64,000 nt of DNA, from assembly GCF_949628215.1 (NCBI RefSeq), contig NC_134279.1, forward strand, positions 14,225,541 to 14,289,540, read 5' to 3'. This DNA is from Phalacrocorax aristotelis. Taxonomy: Eukaryota; Chordata; Aves; Suliformes; Phalacrocoracidae. The position numbers were made by a program, and so were the translations under genes. This document shows, one piece after another, positions 36,501-48,400 of this stretch. The notes under the pieces are model-generated. The model had not been told where the DNA came from, searched no databases, and saw only the letters and a program-made list of their open reading frames with translations. The number at the start of each line of letters is the position of its first letter. Within the stretch, counting starts at the first letter, position 1.

Positions 36501-39500
36501 CAGGCTTTGAGTATTGCTTCAGTGCACTCTGCAAGTGAATGCACATTCTTTTGCAGCCTCACCGGCGAAGGAGGGCTCATCCATCATCTGCCCTGAAGTG
36601 AGAAATGCTGCCTATGGTGTGAATATCTCACTGGCAAATTCCCACTGCTGATGGGGACAGGCAAAAAATCCTCTGCCTTGCTGGGAGAGAGGAGGTTACA
36701 GGTTACTCTCCACCAACATAACTGTGTGTCATATAACCAATGCAAGAACAAAGGCCAAAGACCTAAATCTTGTGGTGCTTCCTATTCCAGTTGAAAACAT
36801 CGTGGACTTGCAGGGATCCAGTGGTGCTGCTGGAGTTAGGTACTGCCCCACAAAGAAAATATGGTTTTATTTCTCACTTTGCAGAGGGTAGCACAGGGGC
36901 ATCTACTTAAACCTGTGACCGGCCCCTGCCTTTTGTGCTGTGCTCTGCGTAGTAACACACAGGCGGGCAGCAGCAGCTGTCAGGGTGATGCCTATCCCAT
37001 GAAAAAGCCTTCCCGCTAAATAGCATGAGACCTAGGGGCTCTTTGCCTTACTGAGGTGAGTTAGGCTGCAACGGTACTCTCAAGATGAGGCTGCAAAGGG
37101 CTTGAAAGGCTTTGCAATGTCTTAGACAGAGTTTTACAATTTTTTATTATCACAAAGGTTTAAGATACATAGCAAAAACTGAGCTCTAACATTGTATAGC
37201 TCCAGAATTTACTTGTCCTTCCTTAGTTATTTGACCTGAAATGTTACCACTTTTGGCCTTCAGAAAGCCACACAAAGGAGTTCAGAAAGAGGTCCTTGCC
37301 AGTGTTTGAAAGCGGCATGGCAGGGGGAGGCAGGCAGACACCAGCTCTAACAGCTTGTTGCACTGCACTGGCTTCAACTCCTGATGGGCGATTGCTAGGG
37401 ACATGGACCTGGACCCAGGGGAGAGCAGCTTTCTGAGTGATATTGGTACAAAACACATTAGTCTGCACTGCTGATTAATTACTAACTACACCTCCTGAGG
37501 CAAGTGAATCAGTAGACAGTATATAATTAAACCCAAGATTGGTTTTGATGTATTTTAACATTCTTCTAGAATTGTCCACCTGGAAGAAAGAAAAGAGGGC
37601 AGAGACGATGAAAGGTAGCGAACAGTTCATGAGGACACACTGAGTATTATTTTAATGCTACTGCTGCCTGCCCCATCACATCTCAATACAGAGCTATTTA
37701 AAATGTTGACAGGAGTGGCCTAGTTTTTCCTTTCCTCTTGCCATGTAAAATGAAGTAATGACCCCCAAAGCATTGTGGTGGTATAGAAAACAAAGCCTAA
37801 AACATCAGAGGGACAAGAAATATGTGCTCAATGCTTATGTATTGAAATGCTTTTTGTGTACCTAGCAAAGAAGTTGAGCAACAGGTTTCCAAGAAGTCTA
37901 CCTTGTGCTGTCCATGCAGTCACGGAGTTACTGGTGAGGTCAGCTGCAGTTGCCTTTTTAGGGTGCTCCTTAATAAACCCACTTTTAATTAGACTCTCTT
38001 CTGGCTAACTTGCAGCTCTAAAGCTTGTAGGAATTTTGATTGGTTTGGCCTCTTTTGACTGAGGGTTGCATTAAATGTACCCATACACCCTGCCTGGCCA
38101 TTTGGTGATGTGTGTCTGATCTGCAGGACTGACAGAGGAAACATGGGAATGACCAACTCAGCATACAGCAAGTCAAGACTGGGAGATTACCCTGAGCCTC
38201 CCCATTTAGATGGGACATGTTGAAACTGTCCCTGGTATCAGTACATTATTTATTACACTTCTCAGTATAGTTTGACAGTGGCCTTGGCTCTTGTTCAAGG
38301 CTGACCGACTCAGTTCAGCACCAGGCACCCCAACAGCATGCTCAGCATCCCCTGCAGGGGAGGCAGAATCAGTCAGTGGCAGACATTTGGCCATATACAC
38401 CTGTTTTTCCCTTTAGCTTTGAGCCATGCCTGGCTCTATACATGCTGCCCTGTCTTTGCAATGGATGTTTAATGTGGCTCAGAACAATGAACCTTATGGG
38501 TGAGGAGCCATGTGGGATTGCAGATATGGTGGGGGGGACAGTGGAGGGAAATATCTGACTCCTTTTTTCCCCTCTCAGGCATAACAGAGTTTCAGCCAGG
38601 CTAATGATATGGTAGGGATTGTGCTGCTGAAGCAAAGGACCAGCATGGTGGTGAGGGTGAGGACAAAGCTGAGGGGAGCCTGCATGTGCTCTGCATGCTG
38701 TCTCTGCCATGCTTCCCAAAACATTCCCCCTCCCCTCCACACTGTTTTGGGGAAACAGCTATGGCAGCAAGATCCCCCTCCCTTCTCTCTCAGTAGCCCA
38801 GTCAGTCTAGCATATGCTCCCTTCTGGGCAGAGAAAACATGGTTACTAAACAGTAAACTCACATTCTCAATCTGTATGTTAGGGAACTATGTTATCCACA
38901 AGGCACAACACAGAACAAATCGGATGTAAACATTGCACAGGCTAGAAATGCTGCAATGATTAAAAGACAATCTCCAACATTCATGTCTAATGCTGACCTT
39001 TGAATTCTGCCAGCAAAACTAAGGTAAATCCATTACAGTGCTTTACAGGCAGAAAAAGGTTTTCACTCAAGTACTTAAGACGTTCTGCCCATAGTCAGCC
39101 TGCTCTGCAGTGCTGCCCCTGTTATATCCTCACTTATTTGCCTTGGCAGCAGGAGTGAACTGCATTAACACTGCCCTTTCCCACAAACTGTCCTACTGGT
39201 GCTTTTGCCTGGATGGCGATAGCTGAAGTAGCAAGATACCTCCTTGTGTCAGCTGCTGTTGGACAACACCCACACTGCCATAGATTACATCTTTGAATTT
39301 CCTTCCATCCCTTTTTATTATAATTCTACAGCCTTGGGTGGCTGCAAAGAGGAGTAGTTTTGTTGGTGTTAATGCCATGGTATAAATCTCTTCTCACTCA
39401 GTGAGATCAAAATTAGGCTATTTGGGGCCAAATTCTTTTACCAGCTTAAACTGGCAGGGCTTCATTGCCTTCTGTAACCAAAGATGGCCATTGGCATTTA

Positions 39501-41509
39501 TAATGTCAGATGGGTGGCTAATTGCTTGTCATTCCTTGAAGATATGAACAGATGGCAGCATAACTGATTAACCACTATTATTCATCTCAGCTGCTCTCAG
39601 GACAGAAGTAGCAGGCTTTCGCATCCACTCCTGTTATGTACTTGGGCAGAACAGTTTTCTGGTCTTGAGCTCCTGAGGATGTCCGAGGCAGAGGACAGCT
39701 TTCCTTTCAGCAAGGAGAGCGAGGTTACTCTGTTGCTGACATGCAATGTCCAGGCTGGTGGTGCAACATCACCTACCCAAAGATACTATCACCTCAAAAA
39801 ACCAGTGTTTCTCTCTGATCGTGTGGTCTCATTTTTGACAACTGCAGTTTCCAGATCAAGCTTATTCATGATCAGCTCATAGCATATTTGTTCTCATGCT
39901 AACACTGCTCTTTAGCTCTGAACAACCTGATTCTGTTGTACTTTTCACTAGATGAGCAAAGCTAAGTTTATTTAGTCTCTTCCCGTTAAACAAACTCTTC
40001 AGTCCCCAACATCTGCATGCCTCAGAGTCCCTTCTCACTTGGCATCCTGTTTTACATGGATGGAAGTCTCACGAAGACTTGTGCAATTCCATTAAGCGTT
40101 TCTTGGCTTTTACAAAGCCACATCGTACTGAGGGGCTGTTCTCAGCTAATCCTCTCAGGTCCTGCTGCTCCTTTTATTCCCAACTTATGAGCTTCCAATT
40201 TACAGCAATGCTTTTGCTCACAACCCTGTATACGGCACTTACTGGAGTGCATCCCATGTCTGTCACTGTTGTCAGTCTCCCCAGTTGTTACTGCCAGAAC
40301 AGCCAGCTTCACAAACTGTGGACCATCTGCACGCCCTTCACAAGCACTGCTTGCCACCACTCCGGCTTCTTGTCCAGGAGTACTCCCAAAAGCACTCAGT
40401 GAGAGCATATGTAAGAGCAGCTTCTGAATTCCCTTTCTAGCCTTCTCACAGCACCTCCCACCCGCCAGTTTGGCCCTGAAGTAGTGGCATCCTCTTTTGC
40501 TTTCCTTTTGTATCATAGAAACATCAGGCCAGACCAGCACACCTGCTTTTCACCCCACTGAGGTTTTTTTTATTAATTCCTGTTTACCTTTGAACGTGTT
40601 CTTTCTTTTAAAATTTGTTTTTTCCTATCTTGAATCAAGACACAAGGGTCTGTGTTTCTCTGGCCAGATCATGCGCAGTTTGCTCCGAGGTTCAGTGCAG
40701 CAGTCCTTTCCACATGTGCAGAGATTCTGGGGTACTAAGCTATCTGAATTCTGTTTTTGCTGCAGATGGCAACATTTCTGCTTCTGTGCTGCCTCTTTCC
40801 TCCTGCCTTCCCCATTATGTGCACCCCAGCATTTCATTCCAAGCTTGCAGAAAGCAGTCCTGGGGGAAGAAAGGTGGAGCACACCGAGCTGTTACTATTC
40901 ACATCTGTGTTGGCAGGTGCTGTGAAATATTTACTAGACAATGTGGTCCCAGAAATCAGGAGGAGGGCTGGTGACCTAAATATTTTTCCCAGAGGTAGAC
41001 TGCCTCTTATTACCAGTTTCTGGCAGCATTAACATACTTCTACATTTTTTATGTGATTCAGCCAATACCAGAGCCTACTGTGTAAGGGGTTTTTATTAAG
41101 GGCATGGATGAATAAAGAAGGATACCTGCAAACCTTCCAAATGACAGGAGCAGAATACAATCTACTTACAACACTGCTTAGAAACCTGTAACCTAGATCA
41201 AGGGAAAGAAAATAACTCCAGCTGGTTTTTAATCCCTTGAAAGAAAGCAATGCCAAATTGATGCTTTATATTCACCCATTATAAAAGCTTGTGAGGTCAG
41301 AAAATGCTGGAAAGGAAATAAAATTAAGTTTAATTTTGTCAGAGGAATGGAACTATTTTGCCTGAAAAATCTGTAACTCATAATCAGCTTAAGTCACCAA
41401 AGTCAGTAATGATTTACATTATTATTTATAACATTTCTTGCAGTATATATTGCCAAATCTACATGCCACAGGCACCGATATTTTAGGTAGCTTTCAGGCA
41501 AAACTGCCC

Positions 41510-41528
41510 TTTTTTTTTTTTTTTTTTT
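41510..41528. repeat. Poly(T) run (19 bases)
   Basis: A homopolymer T tract in the intergenic region. No flanking element was recognised to explain it. Confidence 0.85.
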
Positions 41529-42169
41529 AAAACCTGGACATTTCTTCCAACTACTGTTCTTCCTAGACATACTTGCTATTCGTGGCACACTATTTCAAGC
41601 TTTTAAAACTTAAAGCCAACTCCAGCTGTGCCACAGTAAAGGACACTGTGCTGTGTCTCATCCGACCCAATTTGCTAATGGCCAGCAGGAGCATGCCTGC
41701 AGTTTCACAGCACAGCATGGCCTCACAGTGGTAAGCAGTGCAGCAGAGGCAGCGATCTCCAGGTTCAGGGGACTGCAAGAAACAATTCTCACCTTGTTTA
41801 CACAGTAAATGTCCGTGTCTCTGTACAGGTGTCTTAAACCTCTCTGCACAGAAGTGAAGGGCTCCGGAGCAGAGGATTGCACCAGGGGACCCTTCCTAAA
41901 GCAGCAAACCACGAAGGCAAAAGCACAGGGAGAGGGTAGCCCAGCCCCCACCCAGAGCAGGAAGGAGTGAGCTCCTGACAGCAGCAGCTCCGGCTCAGCG
42001 TGGGGGGCACACGAGTGATGGCAGCCAAATCCCATCACACACAAGAGCAGCCCCCAGGAGCATGGCAAGCAGAGCATGGTGCAGCAGTTCCTGCGGGCAG
42101 GGCACAGCCCCATTCCTGGCTTTAAAGTGCAATTCAGCTAGTAGTCATCCCCCGCTAGGGGAGGCCCTA

Positions 42170-43080
42170 ACTATGGCTTCCACTTGCCTGAAAGCCATTG
42201 CCAGAATGATTGTGGTGACCCAGGTGGAGCCCCCACACAACCATGCAGCTGCCCAGGTCTCTGTCTGCAGGCAGTGCCTGAGCCTGGCACTCATACTGGA
42301 TGGCAGCAGGGACAGCAGCTGCTTTCGGTGTGACCAGGTGGATGATCTACTCTGCCTCGTGGCAGAGGTGAAGGAGGAAGTGGAAAGGTTAAGGAGCATC
42401 AGGGAGTGTGAGAGGAGGATGGAGTGGTGGAGCTGCACCCTACTGTCCCTGAGACCAAGGCAGTGGATGATGGAGGCTCCACAAAGAGCAGAGGGTTCCC
42501 TAGCCTCTTGTCACCAAGTAGAAGGAGGGGACCTAAGAGATGGGGGAATGGAAATAGGTCCCTGCTCAGGGTGGCAGGTGAATCCCCTCCTGGCCTCCCT
42601 CACCTTCCCAGCTGCCCTTACACACCAGATATGGGGCTCTGGAACTCGAGGGCCAGGCAAATGAGGATGTAGGCAAAGGTCCGTCGGGGGGGCAGGTTGC
42701 CTAGGGAGAGTTGGTGAGCCCTGCGCATTATGGCTGCCCCTATTAAGAAGAAAAGGAGGCTAACTGTTGTAGGCGATTCCCTTCTGAGGGGGATAGAGGG
42801 CCCAATATGCCGACCAGACCCATCCCACAGGGAAGTCTGCTGCCTCCCTGGGGCTCAGGTCAGAGATGTTACTAGGAAACTCCCATGTCTGGTATGGCCC
42901 TCTGGTTATTACCCACTGTTCGTTATGCAGGTTGGCAGTGATGAGGTTGCAGAGAGAAGCCCAAAAGCGATCAAAAGGGACTTCAAGGCACTGGGGTGAT
43001 TGAAGGATCAGTAGCACAGCTAGTGATTTCCTCAATCCCATCAGTGGTAAGGAAGAACACTGAAAGGATCACGAAAACTC
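42170..43080 (+). pseudogene. CR1 ORF1 remnant (zinc-finger and GDS esterase-like regions)
   Basis: Two open segments in different frames (42062-42664 and 42730-42999) match CR1 ORF1. The first has paired Cys-x2-Cys motifs at about 42268-42345 and a Glu/Arg-rich helix. The second starts MAAPIKKKRRLTVVGDSLLR, a basic start followed by the Gly-Asp-Ser block of the SGNH/GDSL esterase domain described for CR1-type ORF1 proteins, and continues through QVGSDEVAERS. The frame change between them shows decay. In active elements ORF1 protein binds RNA and aids retrotransposition. Confidence 0.75.
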
Positions 43081-43319
43081 ACCTGATATTAACACATGGC
43101 TCAGGGGTTGGTGCCTGCCCCTTCTAAAAGTGGTAAACTCCCTTTTTTTCCTGAGTCTCAGCAAAAGGTCCCTGTTTAACCAGGCCGGTCATCTTCCCCG
43201 CCAGTTTGTCTTGCGGCACAAGGGGACAGCCTGCTCCTGCGCCTTTAAGACTTACTTCTTGAAGAATGCCCAGCCTTCCTGGACTCCTGTAGAGGATCCT
43301 GTACAGGGATCTTGTTAGG

Positions 43320-44340
43320 TCATGCAGAGAGAAAATGAGAATGGCAAAAGCCCAGCTAGAACTCAATCTGGCCACTGTTGTAAAGAGTAACAAAAAATGT
43401 TTTTAAAATACATTAACAACAAAAAGCATCTTCATCCTCTATTGGATGTAGTGGGGAACACTGCCACTGAGGATGAGGAAAAGGTTGAGGTACTTAATGC
43501 CTTCTTTGCCTCAGTCTTTAATAGTCAGACCAGTTATCTCCAGGATATTCAGCCCCCTGAGCTGGAAGGCAGGGATGGGGAGCAAAATAAACCCCCATAA
43601 TCCAGGAGGAAGCAGTTTACAACCTGCTGCACCACCTGGACACTCACAAGTCTATGGGGCTGTGGGGGATCCACCCAAGAGTAGTGAGGGAGCTGGTGGA
43701 GGAGCTTGCCAAGCCACTCTCCATATTTTATCAGTAGTCCTGGTTAACAGGGGAGGGCACCCCAGATGGCTGGAAACTTGCTGATGTGATGCCCATCTAC
43801 AAGAAGGGCCGGAAGGAAGATCCGGGGAACTACAGACTGGTCAGCCTGACCTTGGTACTGGGGAAGGCTGTGGAGTGGTTTATCTTGAGTGTGCTCACCA
43901 GGCAAGTGCAGGACAACCAGGGGATCAGGCCCAGCCAGCATGGCTTCATGAAAGGCAGGTCCTGCCTGACCATCCTGATCTTCTATGACCAGGTGACCTG
44001 CCTAGTGGATGAGGGAAAGGCTGTGGATGTTACCTACCTGGACTTTAGCAATGCCTTTGACACTGTCTCCCACAGCATTCTTCTGGAGAAACTGGCAGCT
44101 CATGGCTTAGACTGGGTTACTCTTTGCTGGGTAAAAAACTGCTGGATGGCCAAGGCCACAGAGTTGTGGTGAATGGAGCTAGATCCAGTTGGCAGCCAGT
44201 CACAAGCAGGGTTTCCCAGCATTCAGTGTTGGGGCCAGTCTTGTTTAATGTCTTTATCAATGATCTGGACAAGGGGATTGAATGTGCCCTCAGTAAGTTT
44301 GCAGATGACACCCAATTGGGCCAGAGCGGTCAGGCATTGG
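43320..44340 (+). pseudogene. CR1 ORF2 remnant (reverse transcriptase part)
   Basis: The frame is broken several times. Segments at 43397-43600, 43786-44172 and 44124-44426 together cover the region before RT through the ADD-type catalytic block (FADDTQLGQ, at about 44301-44327). The conserved 'DFSNAFDTVSH' block is at about 44041-44073. The N-terminal AP-endonuclease and the C-terminal RT part are missing. Such copies are non-autonomous and dead. Confidence 0.85.
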
Positions 44341-44440
44341 AACAGGTTGCCCAGAGAGATGTTAAAAAAATGTGTAGACACAGCACTTCAGGACAGAGGT
44401 TAGGGGGCAGGGTAGTGTTGGGTTGACAGTTGAACTTGAT

Positions 44441-44485
44441 CTTAGAACCATAAAGGTTGGAAAAGTCCTCTATGATTATATTTCT
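44441..44485 (-). repeat. Small CR1 3'-end fragment in reverse orientation
   Basis: GAACCATAAAGGTTGGAAAA followed by GTCCTCTATGATTA resembles the reverse complement of the CR1 terminus. It abuts the 3' end of the plus-strand CR1, so two CR1 3' ends seem to meet tail to tail. Confidence 0.45.
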
Positions 44486-44695
44486 GCTCTTAGCTTTTAA
44501 ATTACACACAGATGTGTTCAGACTCCTTGCTAAACCTTTCCTTGAACTGTAAATCTCTCAGTATAAATGTTAAAAGGAGCTTTTAGTGATAAGCATGGAA
44601 GAAAAAAAACATATCCTCACACCTAAGTCACAAGAGAAAGCTGTCCCACTGTACTCCAGGTTCAAAAGCTCTAAGTTGCACTTCATAGGAATACA
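44441..44695. other. Short intergenic stretch beyond the SEC31A transcript end
   Basis: Apart from the 45-bp CR1-like piece at its left edge, nothing recognisable. Confidence 0.6.
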
Positions 44696-45251
44696 TTTTA
44701 ATAAATTAACATTTATTGAAAATATCACATTAGCCTTTATTTTACCCTAGTGCAAAATTGAGCTATTTAACATGTAAATTTTAATAACAGAACTCCAAGC
44801 AGTTTCATAAAATGAAAGACCAAATACACTTATAATACGATCAGACTCTTTAATCTGGTGGATAAGGAACAGTGGGGTGGAAGGGAATAATCTGCTTTGG
44901 GGTCTGATAAAACAACAAGATAGGTGTAATATATATATTTGTTATTAAAAGCCACTGTTCAGCAGTATAACATGCATCTAAAAATTGACAATATGGGACA
45001 TCATCAATTGAATATACTATTTGTAGGGAAGAATCATTATGGATGGGAAAAGGATTACAATAAAAGCACCAGGGCTCCACAGCCCTCCTAGAACAAAGTG
45101 TTCCGCAGGGATAGTGTAACGCCATTTGTCAGCACTCTACTGCAACATGCCTTAAGGACTAGCATTTGGTCCCTTTTCCTGCATGTTTGCTGTAGACATG
45201 CACTTCTTTGGAAAAAAGCAACCGTCAAGGCTTTGCGAATGCAGGGTTACT
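44696..45251 (-). other. SEC31A: SEC31A 3' untranslated region
   Basis: About 550 bp of AT-rich sequence after the stop. On the minus strand AATAAA occurs at 44741-44736 and 44717-44712, so cleavage is probably between about 44725 and 44690. A 91-codon open frame here is a chance shadow. Confidence 0.7.
44712..44741 (-). terminator. SEC31A: SEC31A polyadenylation signals (two AATAAA)
   Basis: Two canonical hexamers 24 bp apart on the gene strand, both followed by T-rich sequence. Which one is used cannot be told. Confidence 0.6.
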
Positions 45252-45431
45252 TCAGACACTCAGCTTGTTGGCCTGGGTGAGGACAACTTTCAGAACAGGC
45301 ATGAAAGCAGAGGTCTCACTGAAGTTGCTGGTGCTGACTATGTGCGTGTGGATGTTCAGCCCTTCCTGGTAGTTGCGGGTTTCGATGCTCTTCACAATGT
45401 TGTGCAAACCACTAATGATGGTTGGAGAGAG
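45252..45431 (-). CDS. SEC31A: SEC31A last coding exon
   Basis: 180 nt including the stop at 45254-45252, acceptor CAG at 45434-45432. It encodes LSPTIISGLHNIVKSIETRN, then NIHTHIVSTSNFSETSAFMP, ending VLTQANKLSV. This helical tail is the most conserved part of the C-terminal domain. Confidence 0.97.
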   Translation of the reverse strand, partial: LSPTIISGLHNIVKSIETRNYQEGLNIHTHIVSTSNFSETSAFMPVLKVVLTQANKLSV

Positions 45432-48400
45432 CTGCAAGGAAGCCAGGCAAAGCAGGTCAGCGGAAAGAAAAAACAGTGTGTACACTAGTGCTAGAAAGAC
45501 ACAAATCCTGAGTGTAACATGTGGCCCTCAGGAAGGTGCAGCAATTAGTTTCTTTAAAGATAGCCATCTTCAGAGCTGCACTACACTGGGAACAGTCACT
45601 GGGAAGTATGTAAGCAGACTTCAACCAGAATGTACCTTCTCTGCAGTACTGCAAAGCCCTGCAAGCCTTCACTGCCAGCTCCTGGATGCAATTCCCTGAG
45701 GTGGGAGACTTGCTGTGACAGACTGCGGCACATGAAAAACCTACTGAGCTTTTATGCCTTTGGGATAAAGTTAATTGCTCAGCAAAGATGGCCTGATAAT
45801 GAGAGGATTAGACCTGTCTAATCCTAAGGTACTAAGAGATCCAGTCTACTCTGCCACAGACCTCCTGGAAGGTTTTGGAAAAATTACTGGGTCTTCAAAA
45901 GTACTTGTACATGTGCCTTCCAGTGAAGTCAGGAAGCCTCCAACATCTAAATCTTCTGGGTTTATTTTTTTTTTTTACCCCAAGCTGCATGTGTCTCACT
46001 TCCTGCTGGGAACTTGCTGTGTTGGCTCATTCTGCCAGAAGCTGGGGACAGGGACCCTCTGGATGCGTTCACCCAGTGCCTACTGCAAGGAGCTCGGCAT
46101 AGTCCCTACACAGCATTATAAAACTCATTACATGACCTTAAAACACTAACATCTGGCACTGGTGCCAAGCACTATCTAGCCATGGGAAATGCATGGAAGC
46201 ATACAATAAATGTATTTGAAGCATGTTTCCAAAGAAAGAACTAGCACTTGCTACATATTGCAGAGGGGTCCACACCACCTACAAAGTTCTTGGCCATACC
46301 TGCAATATTTGATGGGGAATGGGAAGGAACAACCCATAATACAGAACTTACTGTCTGTTCCCTAAGTTTGTCATATAGAAATTCCAGACGTTTATTTGCA
46401 TCATCTAGTTTCCTCTTGGTTTGCTGCAAAAGAAATAAATACATTAAAACATAGTGATTTTAAGAACACCATACTGACCCGATATCATTGCAGAGAGGTC
46501 CATGCAGCACATGAAATTCCCTTCTCAAAGACATTTTCCTAACACATCATTTGAATTCTTTGCTCTGTACTTTTTTCCCCGATTTTGCTAGGAAAGACCA
46601 CGTGATATGACTGTAGTTCTCCACATCTAACCACTCTAATTAGCTACAGAGAATAGTGAACTGCAGAGGTGCATCCCAAAAAGCCACTGGTCTTTTGCAA
46701 AACCCACTGGTGTAGCAGATATGGAAAGTGACAGAATTCTGAGTTGCAGCCAGAATTTTTTTCTATGGTTCACTGGAAAAGCATAATGATAGCTGGATAA
46801 AGTTATTACAGGAATCAAGTATCCAGCAATGTCAGTGAGAGCTTAAGGGCACATGCAGTCACTGAAGCCCAAGTGTGTACAACTCAGTCATCGTTTTTGG
46901 CAAATCCTAATTATTTCATTATGTGATAAGTAAAATCAGGTGTTTCTAAGTTTTGACTGTCAACAGAAAAACTAATAGCCTAAGGACCCAAACTGTCCTT
47001 ACAGATCCTTTATGCTTCCATGATTTTATAGAGTAAGCCACCCACTGATGTTTTGCCACCAAAGGCTTTAAAAATAACCCAGTATATTCCATATGGAGTG
47101 CCACAGCAGCTGCTAGAGAGATGCATTTTTATCCACTTTTTTTTAAACAAACAGCTACAGAAATTGAACATTTTAATCCAGAATAATAAAACAGTAATAA
47201 AGCATCAAGGTTACAATTAAAGAGGCACAAAAAGGAAGGTGCTCAATAGCAGGAGAAATGGCTGCAGTGCACAAGAGTAATGGAACTTCCTCCTAAATCA
47301 GTATGCACCTCAATCCATCTTCATTTAGGACAGTGCCATTTCCCCTGGCAAATGGAAAAGTTTCCCTGGATCAAATAATTGCCCATCGAGAAAACAACAA
47401 ACTATATGGGAATGCTCTAACTCAGGGGTAAAGACACAGTGATGGCTGCCTGTTGTGCTAGAAGTTAGGGAAAGGTGTTCAAATGGCAAAGGGCATGACG
47501 GAGAACACAGCATGTGGTTCTCAGCCATGTGTGGAAAACCCCTCAGCCGTAATTATGTTGTCAAGGAACTGAGACAAGTAAGGAAAAATGACTCCAGGAG
47601 GAACAGATAAGAAACTGGCTAATTCTTTTGGACTACCTCTCTCAGATATACCATTTCAGAACATTTGTTTCAAAACCTGTGAAAAAGTGTACATGCTATT
47701 TTCATTTTTCAGATGGCCAACTAGGGCAAAGAGGAATAAACTGCTGTTTAGTAAACAGCAAGACATCTGTCCAGCCAGAGGAAATTAGGTGGAAGAAGCG
47801 TAAACTGATTGTTCTCCTCACTCTTTGCTTCCTGTTCCAATTTTCCCCTTTGGAACATAGGAACTGAGTAGTGTCTGCATTTGTTCTTACAATAGCTGAT
47901 GTATACAGTCAGGGAGGCGTCTCTCAGCACTGTAAACTGGAAATGCTTGGTCTGCCTAAGAAAATGAGAGAGACTTAAAAAGAAGCAAGCAAATGTGTTG
48001 GCAGAGCAGAAGAAGCAATCCCTGGGTGCAGATGTGAACTGAATGCTTCTGCCTTCTTTGTGTGTCTGGGAGAAGGGGCACTCAGAGGAAGAAAAGGTCA
48101 AAGGGTCCATGCAGTATATGGCTTCTGTCCTTGCACTCTACAGCCTAACCTTTAAAGGAAGGATTCTGAGTGATCAAATGCTACCAAACCTTGAGGTCTG
48201 TCCAAAGAAAGGGCTATGGCCTCAAAAAGTTTCTGTAAAGAAGTGTGCAGGTGAGTCCACCCTGAACTGCTGGGCTGAGACCCACAGGGAAAAGGAAGAG
48301 TACATACATGCAAATGTAAAATTTAAACTACGGAGCCAGCTGAAATTGTACAGTGGATAAGACAGAAGTGACACCAAATGCCCAATATACTCCCACAGCC

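Larger units (their letters stand above)
33410..42089. other. SCD5 upstream region and intergenic sequence
   Basis: After the CpG island (to about 33.9 kb) the sequence becomes CpG-poor and unique-looking. A poly(T) run lies at 41510-41528. I see no gene, RNA gene or large repeat until the CR1 element at about 42.1 kb. In human no gene lies between SEC31A and SCD5 (recalled), which fits. Confidence 0.7.
42090..44440 (+). mobile_element. CR1 LINE with ORF1 and partial ORF2, internally deleted
   Basis: This is the longest transposon in the window, about 2.35 kb against about 4.5 kb for a full CR1. ORF1-like sequence (about 42170-43080) has a Cys-rich zinc-finger stretch (CRQCLSLALILDG and SSCFRCDQ), a charged coiled-coil stretch and an esterase-like segment with VVGDSLLRG. 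ORF2 resumes before the reverse transcriptase, with no recognisable endonuclease domain. The RT keeps ADVMPIYKKGRKEDPGNYR, SQHGFMKGRSCLT and YLDFSNAFDTVSHSILLEKL. After 'FADDTQLG' it jumps to CR1 3'UTR sequence. Stops and frameshifts make it inactive. Confidence 0.9.

Noticed and set aside
42145-42438. 97-codon minus-strand frame
   Set aside because: Antisense shadow of CR1 ORF1.
44850-45125. 91-codon minus-strand frame
   Set aside because: It lies wholly within the SEC31A 3'UTR and has no coding features.
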